Part shown: one piece after another, positions 38,160-49,512 of the stretch
Layout: each line of letters opens with the position of its first letter
How positions within the stretch are numbered: position 1 is the first letter of the stretch
Source of the DNA: Georgenia yuyongxinii
GTDB lineage: Bacteria; Actinomycetota; Actinomycetes; Actinomycetales; Actinomycetaceae
Direction of reading: 5' to 3'
DNA length: 64,000 bases
Assembly: GCF_006352065.1 (NCBI RefSeq)
Contig: NZ_CP040915.1
Span: 1 to 64,000, forward strand
Translations under genes and position numbers: made by a program
The notes under the pieces: generated by a model
Database searches by the model: none
Told to the model about the DNA's origin: nothing
What the model saw: only the letters and a program-made list of their open reading frames with translations

Positions 38160-40285
38160 AGGTCGCCAACGCGCCGGAGCTGGACTACCACGCGCTGAAC
38201 GCGATGCTCAACCTCTATGACGCGGACGGAAAGATCCAGTTCCAGGCCGACCGTGAGGCTGCCCGGCAGTACTTCCTCCAGCACGTCAACCAGAACACCG
38301 TCTTCTTCCACAACCTCAAGGAGAAGCTGGACCACCTGGTCGAGGAGCGGTACTACGAGGGCGAGGTGCTCGCCAAGTACTCCTTCGACTTCCTCACGAA
38401 GATCTGGGACTACGCCTTCGGCAAGAAGTTCCGGTTCGAGACGTTCCTCGGCGCCTTCAAGTACTACACGTCCTACACGCTGAAGACCTTCGACGGGAAG
38501 CGGTACCTCGAGCGGTTCGAGGACCGTGTCGCGATGGTCGCCCTCACCCTTGCCGACGGTGACGAACAGGCCGCGCTGGACATGGTCGAGGAGATCATCT
38601 CGGGCCGCTTCCAGCCCGCGACGCCCACCTTCCTCAACGCCGGCAAGGCCCAGCGCGGTGAGCTGGTCAGCTGCTTTCTGCTGCGCATCGAGGACAACAT
38701 GGAGTCCATCGCCCGCGGCATCAACTCCGCGCTCCAGCTGTCCAAGCGGGGCGGCGGGGTCGCGTTGTCGTTGACGAACGTGCGCGAGTCGGGTGCGCCG
38801 ATCAAGAGGATCCAGAACCAGTCCTCCGGGGTGATTCCGGTGATGAAGCTGCTCGAGGACTCCTTCTCCTACGCCAACCAGCTCGGAGCCCGTCAGGGCG
38901 CGGGTGCCGTGTACTTGCACGCGCACCACCCCGACATCATGAACTTCCTAGACACCAAGCGGGAGAACGCGGACGAGAAGATCCGTATCAAGACCCTCTC
39001 CCTCGGGGTGGTCGTCCCGGACATCACGTTCGAGCTGGCGAGGAACAACGAGGACATGTACCTGTTCTCGCCTTACGACGTCGAGCGCGTCTACGGCGTG
39101 CCCTTCTCGGAGGTCAGCGTCTCTGAGAAGTACCGCGAGATGGTCGACGACGGGCGCATCCACAAGCGCAAGATCAACGCGCGCGCCTTCTTCCAGACGA
39201 TCGCCGAGCTCCAGTTCGAGTCGGGCTACCCCTACATCGTGTTCGAGGACACCGTGAACCGGGCGAACCCGATCAAGGGCAAGATCACCATGTCCAACCT
39301 GTGCTCGGAGATCCTGCAGGTCTCGACGCCCTCCACGTACAACGAGGACCTGTCCTACGCCGAGGTCGGCAAGGACATCTCCTGCAACCTCGGCTCGCTG
39401 AACATCGCCAAGGCGATGGACTCGCCCGACTTCGGCAAGACGGTCGGTACCGCGATCCGTGCGCTCACGGCGGTGTCGGACCAGACCCACATCTGGTCCG
39501 TGCCCTCGGTCGAGCACGGCAACAACGAGTCCCACGCCATCGGCCTGGGCCAGATGAACCTGCACGGGTACCTCGCCCGCGAGCGGATCTTCTACGGCTC
39601 CGAAGAGGGGCTGGACTTCACGAACATCTACTTCTACACGGTCGCCTTCCACGCCGTGGCGGAGTCGAACAAGATCGCCATCGAGAAGGGCCGGGCGTTC
39701 AAGGGCTTCGAGGAGTCCAAGTACGCCACGGGGGAGTACTTCGACAAGTACGTCAACGGCACGTGGGAGCCGCGCACCGAGAAGGTCCGCCAGCTCTTCG
39801 CCGACGCCGGCGTGCACATCCCCACCCAGGCCGACTGGGCCGCGCTGGCCGCCTCCGTCAAGGAGCACGGCATCTACAACCAGAACCTTCAGGCGGTGCC
39901 GCCGACCGGGTCCATCTCCTACATCAACAACTCCACCTCCTCGATCCACCCGATCGTGTCCAAGGTGGAGATCCGCAAGGAAGGCAAGCTCGGCCGGGTC
40001 TACTACCCCGCGGCGTTCATGACCAATGACAACCTCGAGTACTACGAGGACGCGTACGAGATCGGCCCCGAGAAGATCATCGACACCTACGCCGAGGCCA
40101 CGCAGCACGTGGACCAGGGCCTGTCGCTGACGCTCTTCTTCAAGGACACCGTCACCACCCGTGACCTGAACAAGGCGCAGATCTACGCGTGGCGCAAGGG
40201 CATCAAGACGCTGTACTACATCCGTCTGCGCCAGCTGGCGCTGGAGGGGACCGAGGTGGAGGGCTGCGTCAGCTGCATGCTGTGA
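38129..40285 (+). CDS. nrdE: class Ib ribonucleoside-diphosphate reductase alpha subunit
   Basis: Catalytic subunit reducing ribonucleoside diphosphates. The frame is open from 38045 inside nrdI, but the first residues with family similarity follow a TTG at 38129 ([24 protein letters not shown]), behind GAGAGGG; this gives 718 aa, the normal length. Motifs include [20 protein letters not shown] (active-site cysteine), MSNLCSEIL (radical cysteine), [11 protein letters not shown] and the C-terminal redox pair in EGCVSCML. No ATP-cone, as usual for NrdE. Coupled to nrdI by overlap. Confidence 0.97.
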   Translation: MAATLTDSGVEVANAPELDYHALNAMLNLYDADGKIQFQADREAARQYFLQHVNQNTVFFHNLKEKLDHLVEERYYEGEVLAKYSFDFLTKIWDYAFGKKFRFETFLGAFKYYTSYTLKTFDGKRYLERFEDRVAMVALTLADGDEQAALDMVEEIISGRFQPATPTFLNAGKAQRGELVSCFLLRIEDNMESIARGINSALQLSKRGGGVALSLTNVRESGAPIKRIQNQSSGVIPVMKLLEDSFSYANQLGARQGAGAVYLHAHHPDIMNFLDTKRENADEKIRIKTLSLGVVVPDITFELARNNEDMYLFSPYDVERVYGVPFSEVSVSEKYREMVDDGRIHKRKINARAFFQTIAELQFESGYPYIVFEDTVNRANPIKGKITMSNLCSEILQVSTPSTYNEDLSYAEVGKDISCNLGSLNIAKAMDSPDFGKTVGTAIRALTAVSDQTHIWSVPSVEHGNNESHAIGLGQMNLHGYLARERIFYGSEEGLDFTNIYFYTVAFHAVAESNKIAIEKGRAFKGFEESKYATGEYFDKYVNGTWEPRTEKVRQLFADAGVHIPTQADWAALAASVKEHGIYNQNLQAVPPTGSISYINNSTSSIHPIVSKVEIRKEGKLGRVYYPAAFMTNDNLEYYEDAYEIGPEKIIDTYAEATQHVDQGLSLTLFFKDTVTTRDLNKAQIYAWRKGIKTLYYIRLRQLALEGTEVEGCVSCML

Positions 40286-40299
40286 CGTCTGACGGTTGA

Positions 40300-41463
<1,164 letters not shown>

Positions 41464-41530
41464 ACGGTCCTGTCCGGCGGATCTTGGTTCTAGCGGAGAG
41501 ACAGCCCGCACTGGCGCCTGTCGAAGCGGT

Positions 41531-42436
41531 TCATCTCCCCGCACAGCGGCCCACTCCCGGAAACGGGGTGGGCCGGTCTGTCCATTGTGCGCTCAGGACG
41601 ATCCCCCCTGCTCCAGCCCGCGGCCGCCGACCGGGGTCAACGCTCCGTCGGCGACCCGGCCGGGCAGGTCGTCGGCGCGCAGGTACGAGCGTCATCGCGA
41701 CGGCGACCGCCGCAACCACGACCGCAGCGCACCGGAAGAACCCCGTCATCGGCGAGGTGTCATGGGACGACCACAGGAACAGCGTGGTGAACAGCTCGGG
41801 GAGGGGCTGTGCCACCGTCATCGCCGCCCAGAACACGCCCAGCCAGACGTCACGGTCGAGGTTGAGGTCGCGGCCGACGTCGCCGTGGATGGCGACGACG
41901 GCCAGGCCAAGGGTGATGAACGGCGCGAAAACACCCAGCGCGTGGACGCCGGCCAAGTCGTCGACCTGGACCGGCTCGCCGGCCAGTCCGCTCAGAAACG
42001 TCTGCACCCCCATGGCCAGCCACACGGAGCCGACGGCGATGCCGGCGGCCACGCCGAGAACCCAGATGAACCAGCGGTTCATCACGGTGAGGGAGAGAAG
42101 CACGACCGGGAGCCCGAGGGCGAGAAGGCTCAACCCTTCCCGTTGCGCCGCGTCGGCGATCGGCATCCACGGGTCCGAGGGAATGGTGTAGTCGTACAGG
42201 TGGTCCTGAACCGCCACGCACGCCCCATCAAGCGTTGCCATGCCGGGCAAGGGCGGATCAGCATCCACGAAGCACACCGCCCACCGCGACCACGCCGCCT
42301 GTAGACCCAAGACGGCCGAGGCCATGAGCAGGAGGAGGGCCACGAGGCGCACGGCAACCGCCACCACGCGCGCGACAGCTGAGGCACGGGCGCGGCCCGT
42401 CGCGCCGCGCGTCTTGAGGGAGGCACGGGAGACCAT
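41531..42436 (-). CDS. multi-pass membrane protein, 301 aa
   Basis: ATG 42436 follows GGAAGGGGCG. The protein has a basic lead (1-27), a first helix VRLVALLLLMASAVLGLQAAW, an extracytoplasmic loop with two cysteines (CFVDAD, GACVAVQDH) and about five more helices, ending in an Arg/Pro-rich cytoplasmic tail. No transporter or enzyme signature is recognised. The Cys loop may form a disulfide. Convergent with nrdF; function unknown. Confidence 0.8.
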   Translation of the reverse strand: MVSRASLKTRGATGRARASAVARVVAVAVRLVALLLLMASAVLGLQAAWSRWAVCFVDADPPLPGMATLDGACVAVQDHLYDYTIPSDPWMPIADAAQREGLSLLALGLPVVLLSLTVMNRWFIWVLGVAAGIAVGSVWLAMGVQTFLSGLAGEPVQVDDLAGVHALGVFAPFITLGLAVVAIHGDVGRDLNLDRDVWLGVFWAAMTVAQPLPELFTTLFLWSSHDTSPMTGFFRCAAVVVAAVAVAMTLVPARRRPARPGRRRSVDPGRRPRAGAGGIVLSAQWTDRPTPFPGVGRCAGR

Positions 42437-42675
42437 CGCCGCCCCTTCCTGATGAAGGAGCCCTCATGGTGCCGGGTTCAGGGACGACGCGTTGGCGAAC
42501 GAAGCGATCTCGTCGACGACAGAGCGCAGTCCCACCGATGTCCGCGAAGGCACCAGGGCGCTACGAGCCGAGGTCGCCACTATCCGCCGTTCAGTATCTG
42601 GTCACACGTGTCACATGCCGCGCACCCCGCCTGGGTATCCTCTCCCACGACCCGCCATAACCACTGGAGCGACCT

Positions 42676-43578
42676 GTGCCGACGCCGCCACCCCGCCTTG
42701 CGCCAGCATCTCAAGGCCGCAGCGTCGCCTACGACGTCCACGGCGACCCGACGGGCCCCGCGGTGCTCTACCTGCACGGGGTTCCGTCCAGCAGGCTGGA
42801 GGTCCACCTCTTCGGCCTGCCCGCTGCAGCCGAGACCGTCGGTGTGCGCCTGGTGGCACTGGACCGTGCGGGGATCGGGCAGAGCTCTCCACGCCGTCAG
42901 GGCAGCCTTTCTTCCGCAGCCACCGACGTCGCAGCTGTGGCCGACCATCTCGAGCTCGACTCATTCGGTCTCCTCGGCTACTCCGCCGGAGCGCCGTCCG
43001 CACTGGCCACCGCCACGATGCTGTGCGAGCGGGCCAGAGCGCTCACCATCGTCAGCGGTATCGGGCCCGGCGACCGCCCCGACCTCGCTGACGAGCAGTC
43101 GCCGGATGTGGCTCGCATGTTCACCCTGGCGCGCAAGGCGCCCGCACTGCTGTCGGCCGGCCTCCGGTTCATGCGGTACGGCACCCGGAACCCCGCACGA
43201 CTGGTCACCGCGGTTGCGAAGAGTGCTCCGGCTCCGGACGCCCGGGTACTCGCCCGGCCAGGTGCGGACGCGGAGTTCGCCGCCTTCCTCGCCGAGGCGT
43301 TCGCTCAAGGGGTCGCCGGCGTCCGCGACGACTTCAGGCTCGCCGCCGGACCGTGGCCGTTCGACCTGGCGGACCTAGCCATGCCGGTGCGGCTGTGGCA
43401 CGGAGAGGTGGACCGCAACGCGCCCGTGGCCGGCGCGAGGTGGCTCGCCGGCCAGCTGGCCGACGCCCAGCTGCGTACCAGTGACGACGGGCACGCCTCG
43501 CTGATCGCCACCCACGGCCAGGCGATCTTGGCTGACCTTGTCGCGGCCTCGGCTGGGAATGTCCCCGCCCAGCCGTAA
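42676..43578 (+). CDS. alpha/beta hydrolase
   Basis: Soluble hydrolase of unknown substrate. GTG 42676 gives 300 aa. The fold signature is complete: oxyanion region YLHGVPSSRLE, nucleophile Ser103 in LLGYSAGAPSA, acid Asp246 in HGEVDRNAP and His273 in DDGHASL. The lid (about 130-225) is helical. The GYSAG elbow and HGxP motif fit the haloperoxidase/epoxide-hydrolase-like group, but a reaction cannot be assigned. No apparent operon partner. Confidence 0.9.
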   Translation: MPTPPPRLAPASQGRSVAYDVHGDPTGPAVLYLHGVPSSRLEVHLFGLPAAAETVGVRLVALDRAGIGQSSPRRQGSLSSAATDVAAVADHLELDSFGLLGYSAGAPSALATATMLCERARALTIVSGIGPGDRPDLADEQSPDVARMFTLARKAPALLSAGLRFMRYGTRNPARLVTAVAKSAPAPDARVLARPGADAEFAAFLAEAFAQGVAGVRDDFRLAAGPWPFDLADLAMPVRLWHGEVDRNAPVAGARWLAGQLADAQLRTSDDGHASLIATHGQAILADLVAASAGNVPAQP

Positions 43579-43710
43579 CGTCCGCCCGGCAGGTGCCCCG
43601 GGATGGCACTTTCAGGTCCCTGGTCCGGGGACGCCGCGTGGGCGAACGGGTCTTTCGCAGCTGCCGGACGGGCCGAGACCGCAGAGGCCCGGCCCGCCCG
43701 AGGCATCACG

Positions 43711-45649
43711 TCAGATGCTGTACGCGAGCTCGTAGCCCTCATTGATCGCGTCGCCCACCTTCCGCGGGTCGACGCAGTCACCCATGGCGTAGACGCGGTC
43801 GGTGACGTCATCGCGAGCGGTCAGGGCCTCTACCAGCTCGCGGGCCGGGCGCACCCCGAACGCGGCGACGACAGTGTCCGCCTCGAGGCTGACCGAGCCG
43901 TCCGGACCGTCGGCATCGACTCCGGAGTCGGTGATCGCCGTGACCCTGGTGCCGGTCAGCACCCGGACGCCGGCCTCGGCGAGCGAGCGGTCCAACGAGA
44001 CCTTGTTGATCGAGAACATGTCCCGGGCGATGTCCTCGGCCATCTCGACGATCGTCACCTCGTGGCCCTGCTCGGCAATCTCGAGGGCGAAGTCCGCACC
44101 GGAGAGCCCGCCGCCGCAGACGACCACCCGCTTGCCGAGCGGGGCGCCGGTGTGGCCGTCGATGACCTCCACCGCCTTCTCGATGCCCGGGATGCTGGCG
44201 GGCGCCAGGGGGTGCGAGCCGGTGGCCACAAGCACGACGTCGGCATCCTGCAGCTCCGCTGAATCCGGGCGGATCTCGTAGCCGAGCTTGACCTCCACGC
44301 CAGGCAGCTCGGCGAGCTCGGCGTCCCACCAGTCGATCATCTTGCGCAGCTCGCGCTTGAAGTCCGGCGTGGCGGCGGGCAGCAGGACGCCACCGATGTG
44401 GTTCTCGCGTTCGTAAACGCGCACGTCGTGTCCGCGCGCGCCCGCGACACGGGCAGCCTCGAGCCCGGCCGGTCCGGCGCCGACGATGACCACGCGCTTG
44501 GGGTCTGCCGCGGTCGTGAGGATCCGCTTGCCCTCGTAACCCACTTCCGGGTTGACGGCGCACCCGAGCGGTTTGCCCAAGAACGCGTTGCCGGTGCACA
44601 GCTGGTTGCAGCGGATGCACGGCCGGACGCTCGCCGCCCGTCCGGCGCGCAGCTTGTTGACGATGTCCGGGTCGGCGATGAGGCCGCGGCCGATGCCGAT
44701 CATGTCCGCGCCGCCGCGGGCGAGGATCTTCTCGCCGTTCTCCGGCGTGATGTTGCCGCAGGCGGCGACTGGGACGTCGACGACCGCCCTGATCCGTTCA
44801 GCCGCCGTCACCATGCAGTCGTCACCGAGGTAGTACGGCGGGAAGACATAGTCCATGGCCTCGTAGGAGCCGTCGTCGGCGATGATCAGGTCGATGCCGG
44901 CACGCTCGAGCTCCTTGACGATGTACTGGGTCTCGTCCCAGGTGCGGCCGCCGTCGAACTTGTGGTCCACGGAGATGCGGAAGCTGACGGGCAGCCCCGG
45001 CGCGTTCGACTTGATCGCGGCGATGATCTCGCGCACGAACCGGCACCGGTTCTCCACCGAGCCGCCGTACTCGTCAGTGCGGCGGTTCCAGCAGGCGCTC
45101 ATGAACTGGTCGATGAGATAGCCGGTGTGCCCGTGAATGTCGATGGCGTCGGCGCCCGCCTCCTTGACACGAGCGGCCGCCTCCCCGAAGCGGCGGACGA
45201 GCAGCTGGATCTCAGCGACCTCGAGCGGCCGGGAAATCACGCTCGGGTCGAAGAACCAGGTGTTGTCCGAGGCCGAGCGGGGCTCCATGCCCAGCGTGGC
45301 GCAGTACTGGTTGTTCCGGCCCAGGCCGCCGGTGAGCTGGACGGAGAAGAGGCCGCCGGCCTCGTGGACGGCGTCGGCAATCGCACGCAGGCCGGGCACG
45401 TACTGGTCACCGTCGATGCGTGCCAGGCCCGGGGCAATGGGGTCGAAGTCGTCTGCGACGAAGGTGATCCCGGTGATGACGAGCCCGGTGCCGCCGGCCG
45501 CCCGGGCGGTGTAGTAGGCGGCCTCGGCGGGCGTGGACATGCCATCGGGGGTTACCCATCTCCGTGCCCATCGGACTGAGGAGCACGCGGTTGGGGAGGG
45601 TGAGATTGCCGATGGTGATCGGGCTGAGCAGCGAGGTGAACGAGTTCAT
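43711..45649 (-). pseudogene. NADH:flavin oxidoreductase / FAD oxidoreductase (2,4-dienoyl-CoA reductase-like), frameshifted near the start
   Basis: A two-part enzyme: an N-terminal Old-Yellow-Enzyme TIM barrel with FMN (DAIDIHGHTGYLIDQFMS, CGNITPENGEKIL), a 4Fe-4S site CIRCNQLC plus a later Cys, and a C-terminal FAD/NAD domain (VVIVGAGPAGLEAARVAG, VVVCGGGLSGADFALE). The open part is 43711-45540 (609 aa). The missing N terminus, MNSFTSLLSPITIGNLTLPN to GTEMGNP, lies in another frame from ATG 45649. One extra G in the G5 run at 45547-45551 breaks the frame; with four, the joint reads GNPDGMSTP. So it is a mutation or a sequencing slip. The protein would be about 645 aa, normal for the family. 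Confidence 0.75.
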
Positions 45650-45796
45650 GTCTTTGACGTTATGTCGCCCGGAATGGCGGCCCGCGGGACGATCTGCCCA
45701 AGGCGTCGGGCCGGGCGATGTGACCTTCGCCGCGCCTGGCCGATGACGTCGTGCCGGCCCGCTAACCTGCGGGGCTGTGAAGCAAGTACCGCTCGC

Positions 45797-47515
45797 ATGA
45801 GCACCTTCGACGTGGTCGAGGCGACCATCGCCGATCTGCGCACCGCGCTGGAGACGGGCCGCGTGACCAGCGAACAGCTCGTGACCCGCTACCTCGAGCG
45901 CATCGCGGCCTACGACCAGGGCGGCATCCGGCTGAACGCCGTCGTCGTCATGAACCCCGACGCCCTCGCGGAGGCCCGCGCCTCCGACAGGCGCCGCGCG
46001 CGGGGGGAGACGCGGGGGCCGCTCGACGGCATCCCCTACACCGCCAAGGACAGCTTTCAGGTGCGCGGCCTCACCGTGGCAGCCGGGTCCCCGGCATTCG
46101 AGCACCTTGTCGCCACGCGTGACGCGTTCACCATCGAGCGGCTGCGCGGGGGCGGCGCGGTGCTGATCGGGCTGACCAACATGCCGCCGATGGCTAACGG
46201 GGGCATGCAGCGCGGCCTGTACGGCCGGGCCGAGAGCCCGTACAACGCCGACTATCTGACGGCGGCGTACGCGTCCGGCTCCTCGAACGGGTCGGGCACC
46301 GCGACGGCGGCCAGCCTCGCCGCCTTCGGTCTGGGCGAGGAGACCTGGTCCTCGGGGCGCGCCCCAGCGTCGAACAACGCCCTGTGCGCCTACACGCCCT
46401 CGCGCGGCGTCATCTCGATGCGCGGCAACTGGCCCCTCGTGCCCACCATGGACGTCGTCGTCCCGCACACCCGGACGATGGCCGACCTCCTCGAGGTGCT
46501 CGACGTCCTCGTCACCGACGATGCCGACAGCCGCGGCGACTTCTGGCGCCTGCAGCCGTGGGTGCCGATCCCGGTAGCGTCGCGCGTCCGGCCGCGGTCC
46601 TACCGGGACATCCTCGCCCCGACGACCACGGCCGCCGGGCAAGTCCTGACCGGGACCCGGCTGGGCGTGCCCCGCATGTACATCAACGCAGACCCGGACG
46701 CCGGCACCGGCGACGCCCCCGGCATCGGCGGTCCGACCGGGCAGCGCATCGAGACCCGCGCTTCCGTCATCGCCCTGTGGGAGGCGGCCCGTCGTGACCT
46801 GGAGGCGGCCGGCGCGGAGGTGGTCGAGGTCGACTTCCCCGCCGTCACCAACTACGAGGGCGACCGGCCCGGCGCGCCCACCCTTGCCACCCGCGGGCTC
46901 GTCAGCGCCGAGTACCTCGAGCGTGAGCTGTGGGACCTGTCGATGTGGGCGTGGGACGACTTCCTCGATGCCAACGGTGACCCGGCCCTGCACCGGCTCG
47001 TCGACGTCGACGGCGCCCGGATCTTCCCCCGACCCGACGGCGAGCTCCCCGACCGGTACGGCGCGTTCGACTTCGACATCGGTCAGTACGCCACCCGGGC
47101 GCGCGCCGACGGCGTCCCCAAACTGTCCGACATCCCGCACCTCGCCGAGGGCGTGCGCGGCCTGGAGGAGACCCGTCGCGTCGACCTCGAGCGGTGGATG
47201 GACGGGCTCGGCCTGGACGCGGTGGCGTTCCCGGCGGTCGCCGACGTCGGCCCGGCGGACGCCGATGTGCACGAGGCGTCTGCCGAGCTGGCCTGGCGCA
47301 ACGGCGCGTGGGTGGCCAACGGCAACCTGGTGCCCCGGCACCTGGGCATCCCCACGGTCACCGTCCCGATGGGCACCATGGCAGACACCGGCATGCCCGT
47401 CGGCTTGACCATCGCCGGTCGCGCCTACGATGACACCACGCTCCTGCGTATGGGCGCGGCGTTCGAGGCGCACCGGCCACGCCGGACCGCCCCGCCGCGC
47501 ACCCCGGCGCTCTAG
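45797..47515 (+). CDS. amidase signature family hydrolase
   Basis: Hydrolyses an amide bond with a Ser-cisSer-Lys triad. ATG 45797 gives 572 aa. The lysine is in PYTAKDSFQV (Lys84), the cis-serine segment is ASGSSNGSGTATAASLAAFG and the nucleophile segment GEETWSSGRAPASNN. The Gly/Ser-rich core departs from the usual GGSSGG and GTDTGGS, as in the allophanate-hydrolase/amidase subgroup of longer proteins. Divergent from the frameshifted oxidoreductase, with a 150-base shared promoter region. Substrate unknown. Confidence 0.92.
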   Translation: MSTFDVVEATIADLRTALETGRVTSEQLVTRYLERIAAYDQGGIRLNAVVVMNPDALAEARASDRRRARGETRGPLDGIPYTAKDSFQVRGLTVAAGSPAFEHLVATRDAFTIERLRGGGAVLIGLTNMPPMANGGMQRGLYGRAESPYNADYLTAAYASGSSNGSGTATAASLAAFGLGEETWSSGRAPASNNALCAYTPSRGVISMRGNWPLVPTMDVVVPHTRTMADLLEVLDVLVTDDADSRGDFWRLQPWVPIPVASRVRPRSYRDILAPTTTAAGQVLTGTRLGVPRMYINADPDAGTGDAPGIGGPTGQRIETRASVIALWEAARRDLEAAGAEVVEVDFPAVTNYEGDRPGAPTLATRGLVSAEYLERELWDLSMWAWDDFLDANGDPALHRLVDVDGARIFPRPDGELPDRYGAFDFDIGQYATRARADGVPKLSDIPHLAEGVRGLEETRRVDLERWMDGLGLDAVAFPAVADVGPADADVHEASAELAWRNGAWVANGNLVPRHLGIPTVTVPMGTMADTGMPVGLTIAGRAYDDTTLLRMGAAFEAHRPRRTAPPRTPAL

Positions 47516-47532
47516 GGGCGGGTGCCGTCGGC

Positions 47533-47736
47533 ATGGGCGTGGCGGCGCTCGTCCTGCTCGCAGGCTCCCTGGTGACAGTCCCGTTCGTCACCGTCCTGCT
47601 CTCTGCCCGCCTCGACGACGAGCCGGTCACCGCGTGGCTGGTGGCCGGTTGTCTGCTGATCCTGGCCGGGGTCTACGTCGGCGCGCTGCGCCGGGAGCCG
47701 GCTGCCGCGTCGTCGTCGCAACCGGCACCACGCTGA
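47533..47736 (+). CDS. small two-helix membrane ORF, EamA-like C-terminal fragment
   Basis: A 67-codon frame 17 bases after the amidase stop, with two hydrophobic segments (VAALVLLAGSLVTVPFVTVLLS and VTAWLVAGCLLILAGVYVGAL). The DEPVTAWLVAGCLLILAGVY stretch resembles the last helices of EamA/DMT transporters (GEPxTxxxLxGxxLILxGV). It may be a leftover of a transporter or an independent small membrane protein. No clear ribosome binding site. The rest of 47516-47916 shows no other gene. Confidence 0.4.
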   Translation: MGVAALVLLAGSLVTVPFVTVLLSARLDDEPVTAWLVAGCLLILAGVYVGALRREPAAASSSQPAPR

Positions 47737-47916
47737 ACGATGGCGCGCCCCACACGGTTCGCGCCTGGCTGCGGTCCGAGAAGGTGAACTATGGTGGTTC
47801 GGTCGCCCTACCGGGCTGTCGGACCGGGCGGAGCGACGGGCGTCCGCAGAACGCGCCCCCGGCCGTCACGCTCGCCGGTCCAACGCAGTACCGACGGGGA
47901 GATCGTCAACCAGCTG

Positions 47917-48894
47917 GTGAGAACACAACCACGCACGGCTCGCGCCCACCGCTCGCACCCGGACCGTTCCACGGGGAGCGAACTGGCCCGCCCGCCCGGC
48001 ACCGATGCCCTGGACCTCGACGACGTCGTCGCCCTCACCGCCCGGCACGGCCTGGAGGTCGACCCCGACTCGCTGCAGGTCAACGAGGCCGGACTGGACT
48101 TCCGCGTCATCTACGCCCGGGCCGACGGCGAGGACTGGGTGCTTCGCCTGCCCCGCCGGCCCGACGTCGTCCCGCGGATCGGCCCCGAGGCCGCCGTCCT
48201 GGAGCTGGTCCGCGACCGCATCGGTGCGGCCGTGCCCGACTGGCGCATCCAGCAGCCCTCTCTGATCGCCTACCCCCTGCTTCCCGGCCAGCCGGGCATG
48301 ACGATCGGCCCCGACGGCGACCTGCACTGGCACCTGGACCTGCAATCGCCGCGCTACGCCGCCTCCTTCGGGATGCTGCTGGCCGAGCTGCACCGCATCG
48401 ACGTCGCGGAGGCGCAGGCGGCGGGTTTGATGGTGCAGGGCCCGGACGAGGTGCGCGCCCAGTGGCGCGCCGACATCGCGACCGTGGCAGACAACTTCAC
48501 CGTTGCGCCCGCCCTGCTCGACCGGTGGCAGGCCTGGCTCGACGACGACGCGTTCTGGCCGGACTTCTCCGTACTGACCCATGGCGAGCTCTATCCGGCG
48601 CACGTGCTGCTCGGCGAGGACGAGAACATCACCGCGGTGCTCGACTGGACCACCGCCAAGGTGACCGACCCCGGCCGGGACTTCGCCCTCCACCACGCGG
48701 TGTCGGCGCCCGAGACCTTCGCCCGCACGGTGGCCGCCTACGAACAAGCCGGCGGCCGGACCTGGCCGCGGCTGTCGGACCACAGCGCCGAGCTCATGGC
48801 CGCGAGCCCGGTCGGTTACGCGCTCTTCGCCCTGCACACCGGGGTGCGCGAGCACCTGGCGCTTGCCTCGATCCAGCTGGACCCGCCCCTCTGA
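47917..48894 (+). CDS. Mph-type macrolide 2'-phosphotransferase homologue
   Basis: Aminoglycoside-phosphotransferase-fold kinase. The pattern LTARHGLEVDPDSLQVNEAG-LDFRVIYARADG-EDWVLRLPRRPDVVPR follows Mph enzymes closely, as do LLAELHRIDVAEAQAAGL, the catalytic loop THGELYPAHVLL and the metal site VLDWTTAKVTDPGRDFALHH. The frame is open from 47791; I prefer GTG 47917, giving 325 aa, because upstream residues look non-coding. Family enzymes use GTP to inactivate 14/15-membered macrolides. Chromosomal members occur in Micrococcales (for example Brachybacterium mph(H)). Resistance is inferred, not shown. Confidence 0.85.
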   Translation: MRTQPRTARAHRSHPDRSTGSELARPPGTDALDLDDVVALTARHGLEVDPDSLQVNEAGLDFRVIYARADGEDWVLRLPRRPDVVPRIGPEAAVLELVRDRIGAAVPDWRIQQPSLIAYPLLPGQPGMTIGPDGDLHWHLDLQSPRYAASFGMLLAELHRIDVAEAQAAGLMVQGPDEVRAQWRADIATVADNFTVAPALLDRWQAWLDDDAFWPDFSVLTHGELYPAHVLLGEDENITAVLDWTTAKVTDPGRDFALHHAVSAPETFARTVAAYEQAGGRTWPRLSDHSAELMAASPVGYALFALHTGVREHLALASIQLDPPL

Positions 48895-48901
48895 GCACGG
48901 C

Positions 48902-48941
<40 letters not shown>

Positions 48942-49011
48942 CGCCGCCGTCGGCCTGACGGCATGCGGCGTCGACCCTCGGGTACCGTCGTGGCAACGAC
49001 GGGAGACGACG

Positions 49012-49374
49012 ATGTCCGGTGAGCCTGCGTTCTTCGAGCTCGGCGTGCAGGACCCCGCGCGCGCCCGCACCTTCTACGGCGGCCTCTTCGGCTGGAGCTT
49101 CGAGCCGGGCCCGAACGGTGAGGGGCTCACGATCACCACGCCCACGCTTCCCGGCGGAATCCACGGCGGCGACCCCGCCGCCTCGCCGTACCTGTTCTTC
49201 CGCGTGGACGACATCGATGCCGCCGTCGCCCGCGTGCACGAGCTGGGCGGGCAGGTCGATGGGACGGACATCGAAGGCGGCGACGCCGACCAGCAGCACT
49301 ACGGCCGGTTCAAGCTCTGCCGGGACGACCAGGGCTCGGCCTTCGGGCTCTACCAGCCGCCGCCCGCCGGCTGA
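49012..49374 (+). CDS. VOC family (glyoxalase-like) protein
   Basis: Vicinal-oxygen-chelate fold protein. ATG 49012 follows GGGAGACGAC. The 120-aa product reads FFELGVQDPARARTFYGGLFGW, the classical first motif, and ends YLFFRVDDIDAAVARVHELGG and DDQGSAFGLYQPP. Members include glyoxalases, dioxygenases and antibiotic-binding proteins; metal ligands are not complete here, so a binding role is possible. Single-gene unit. Confidence 0.92.
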   Translation: MSGEPAFFELGVQDPARARTFYGGLFGWSFEPGPNGEGLTITTPTLPGGIHGGDPAASPYLFFRVDDIDAAVARVHELGGQVDGTDIEGGDADQQHYGRFKLCRDDQGSAFGLYQPPPAG

Positions 49375-49512
49375 AGACGCGCGCCCAGCTGAGGACGCGT
49401 AGCCGGCAGCGTGTGGCCGGTCGGCGAGTGGCCCGACTGCGCGGGCGGACCTACGCTCTCGGTTGACGGGCTCGGCATGTCCGCTGACGCCCCACCGGGG
49501 AAGGAGCCGACC

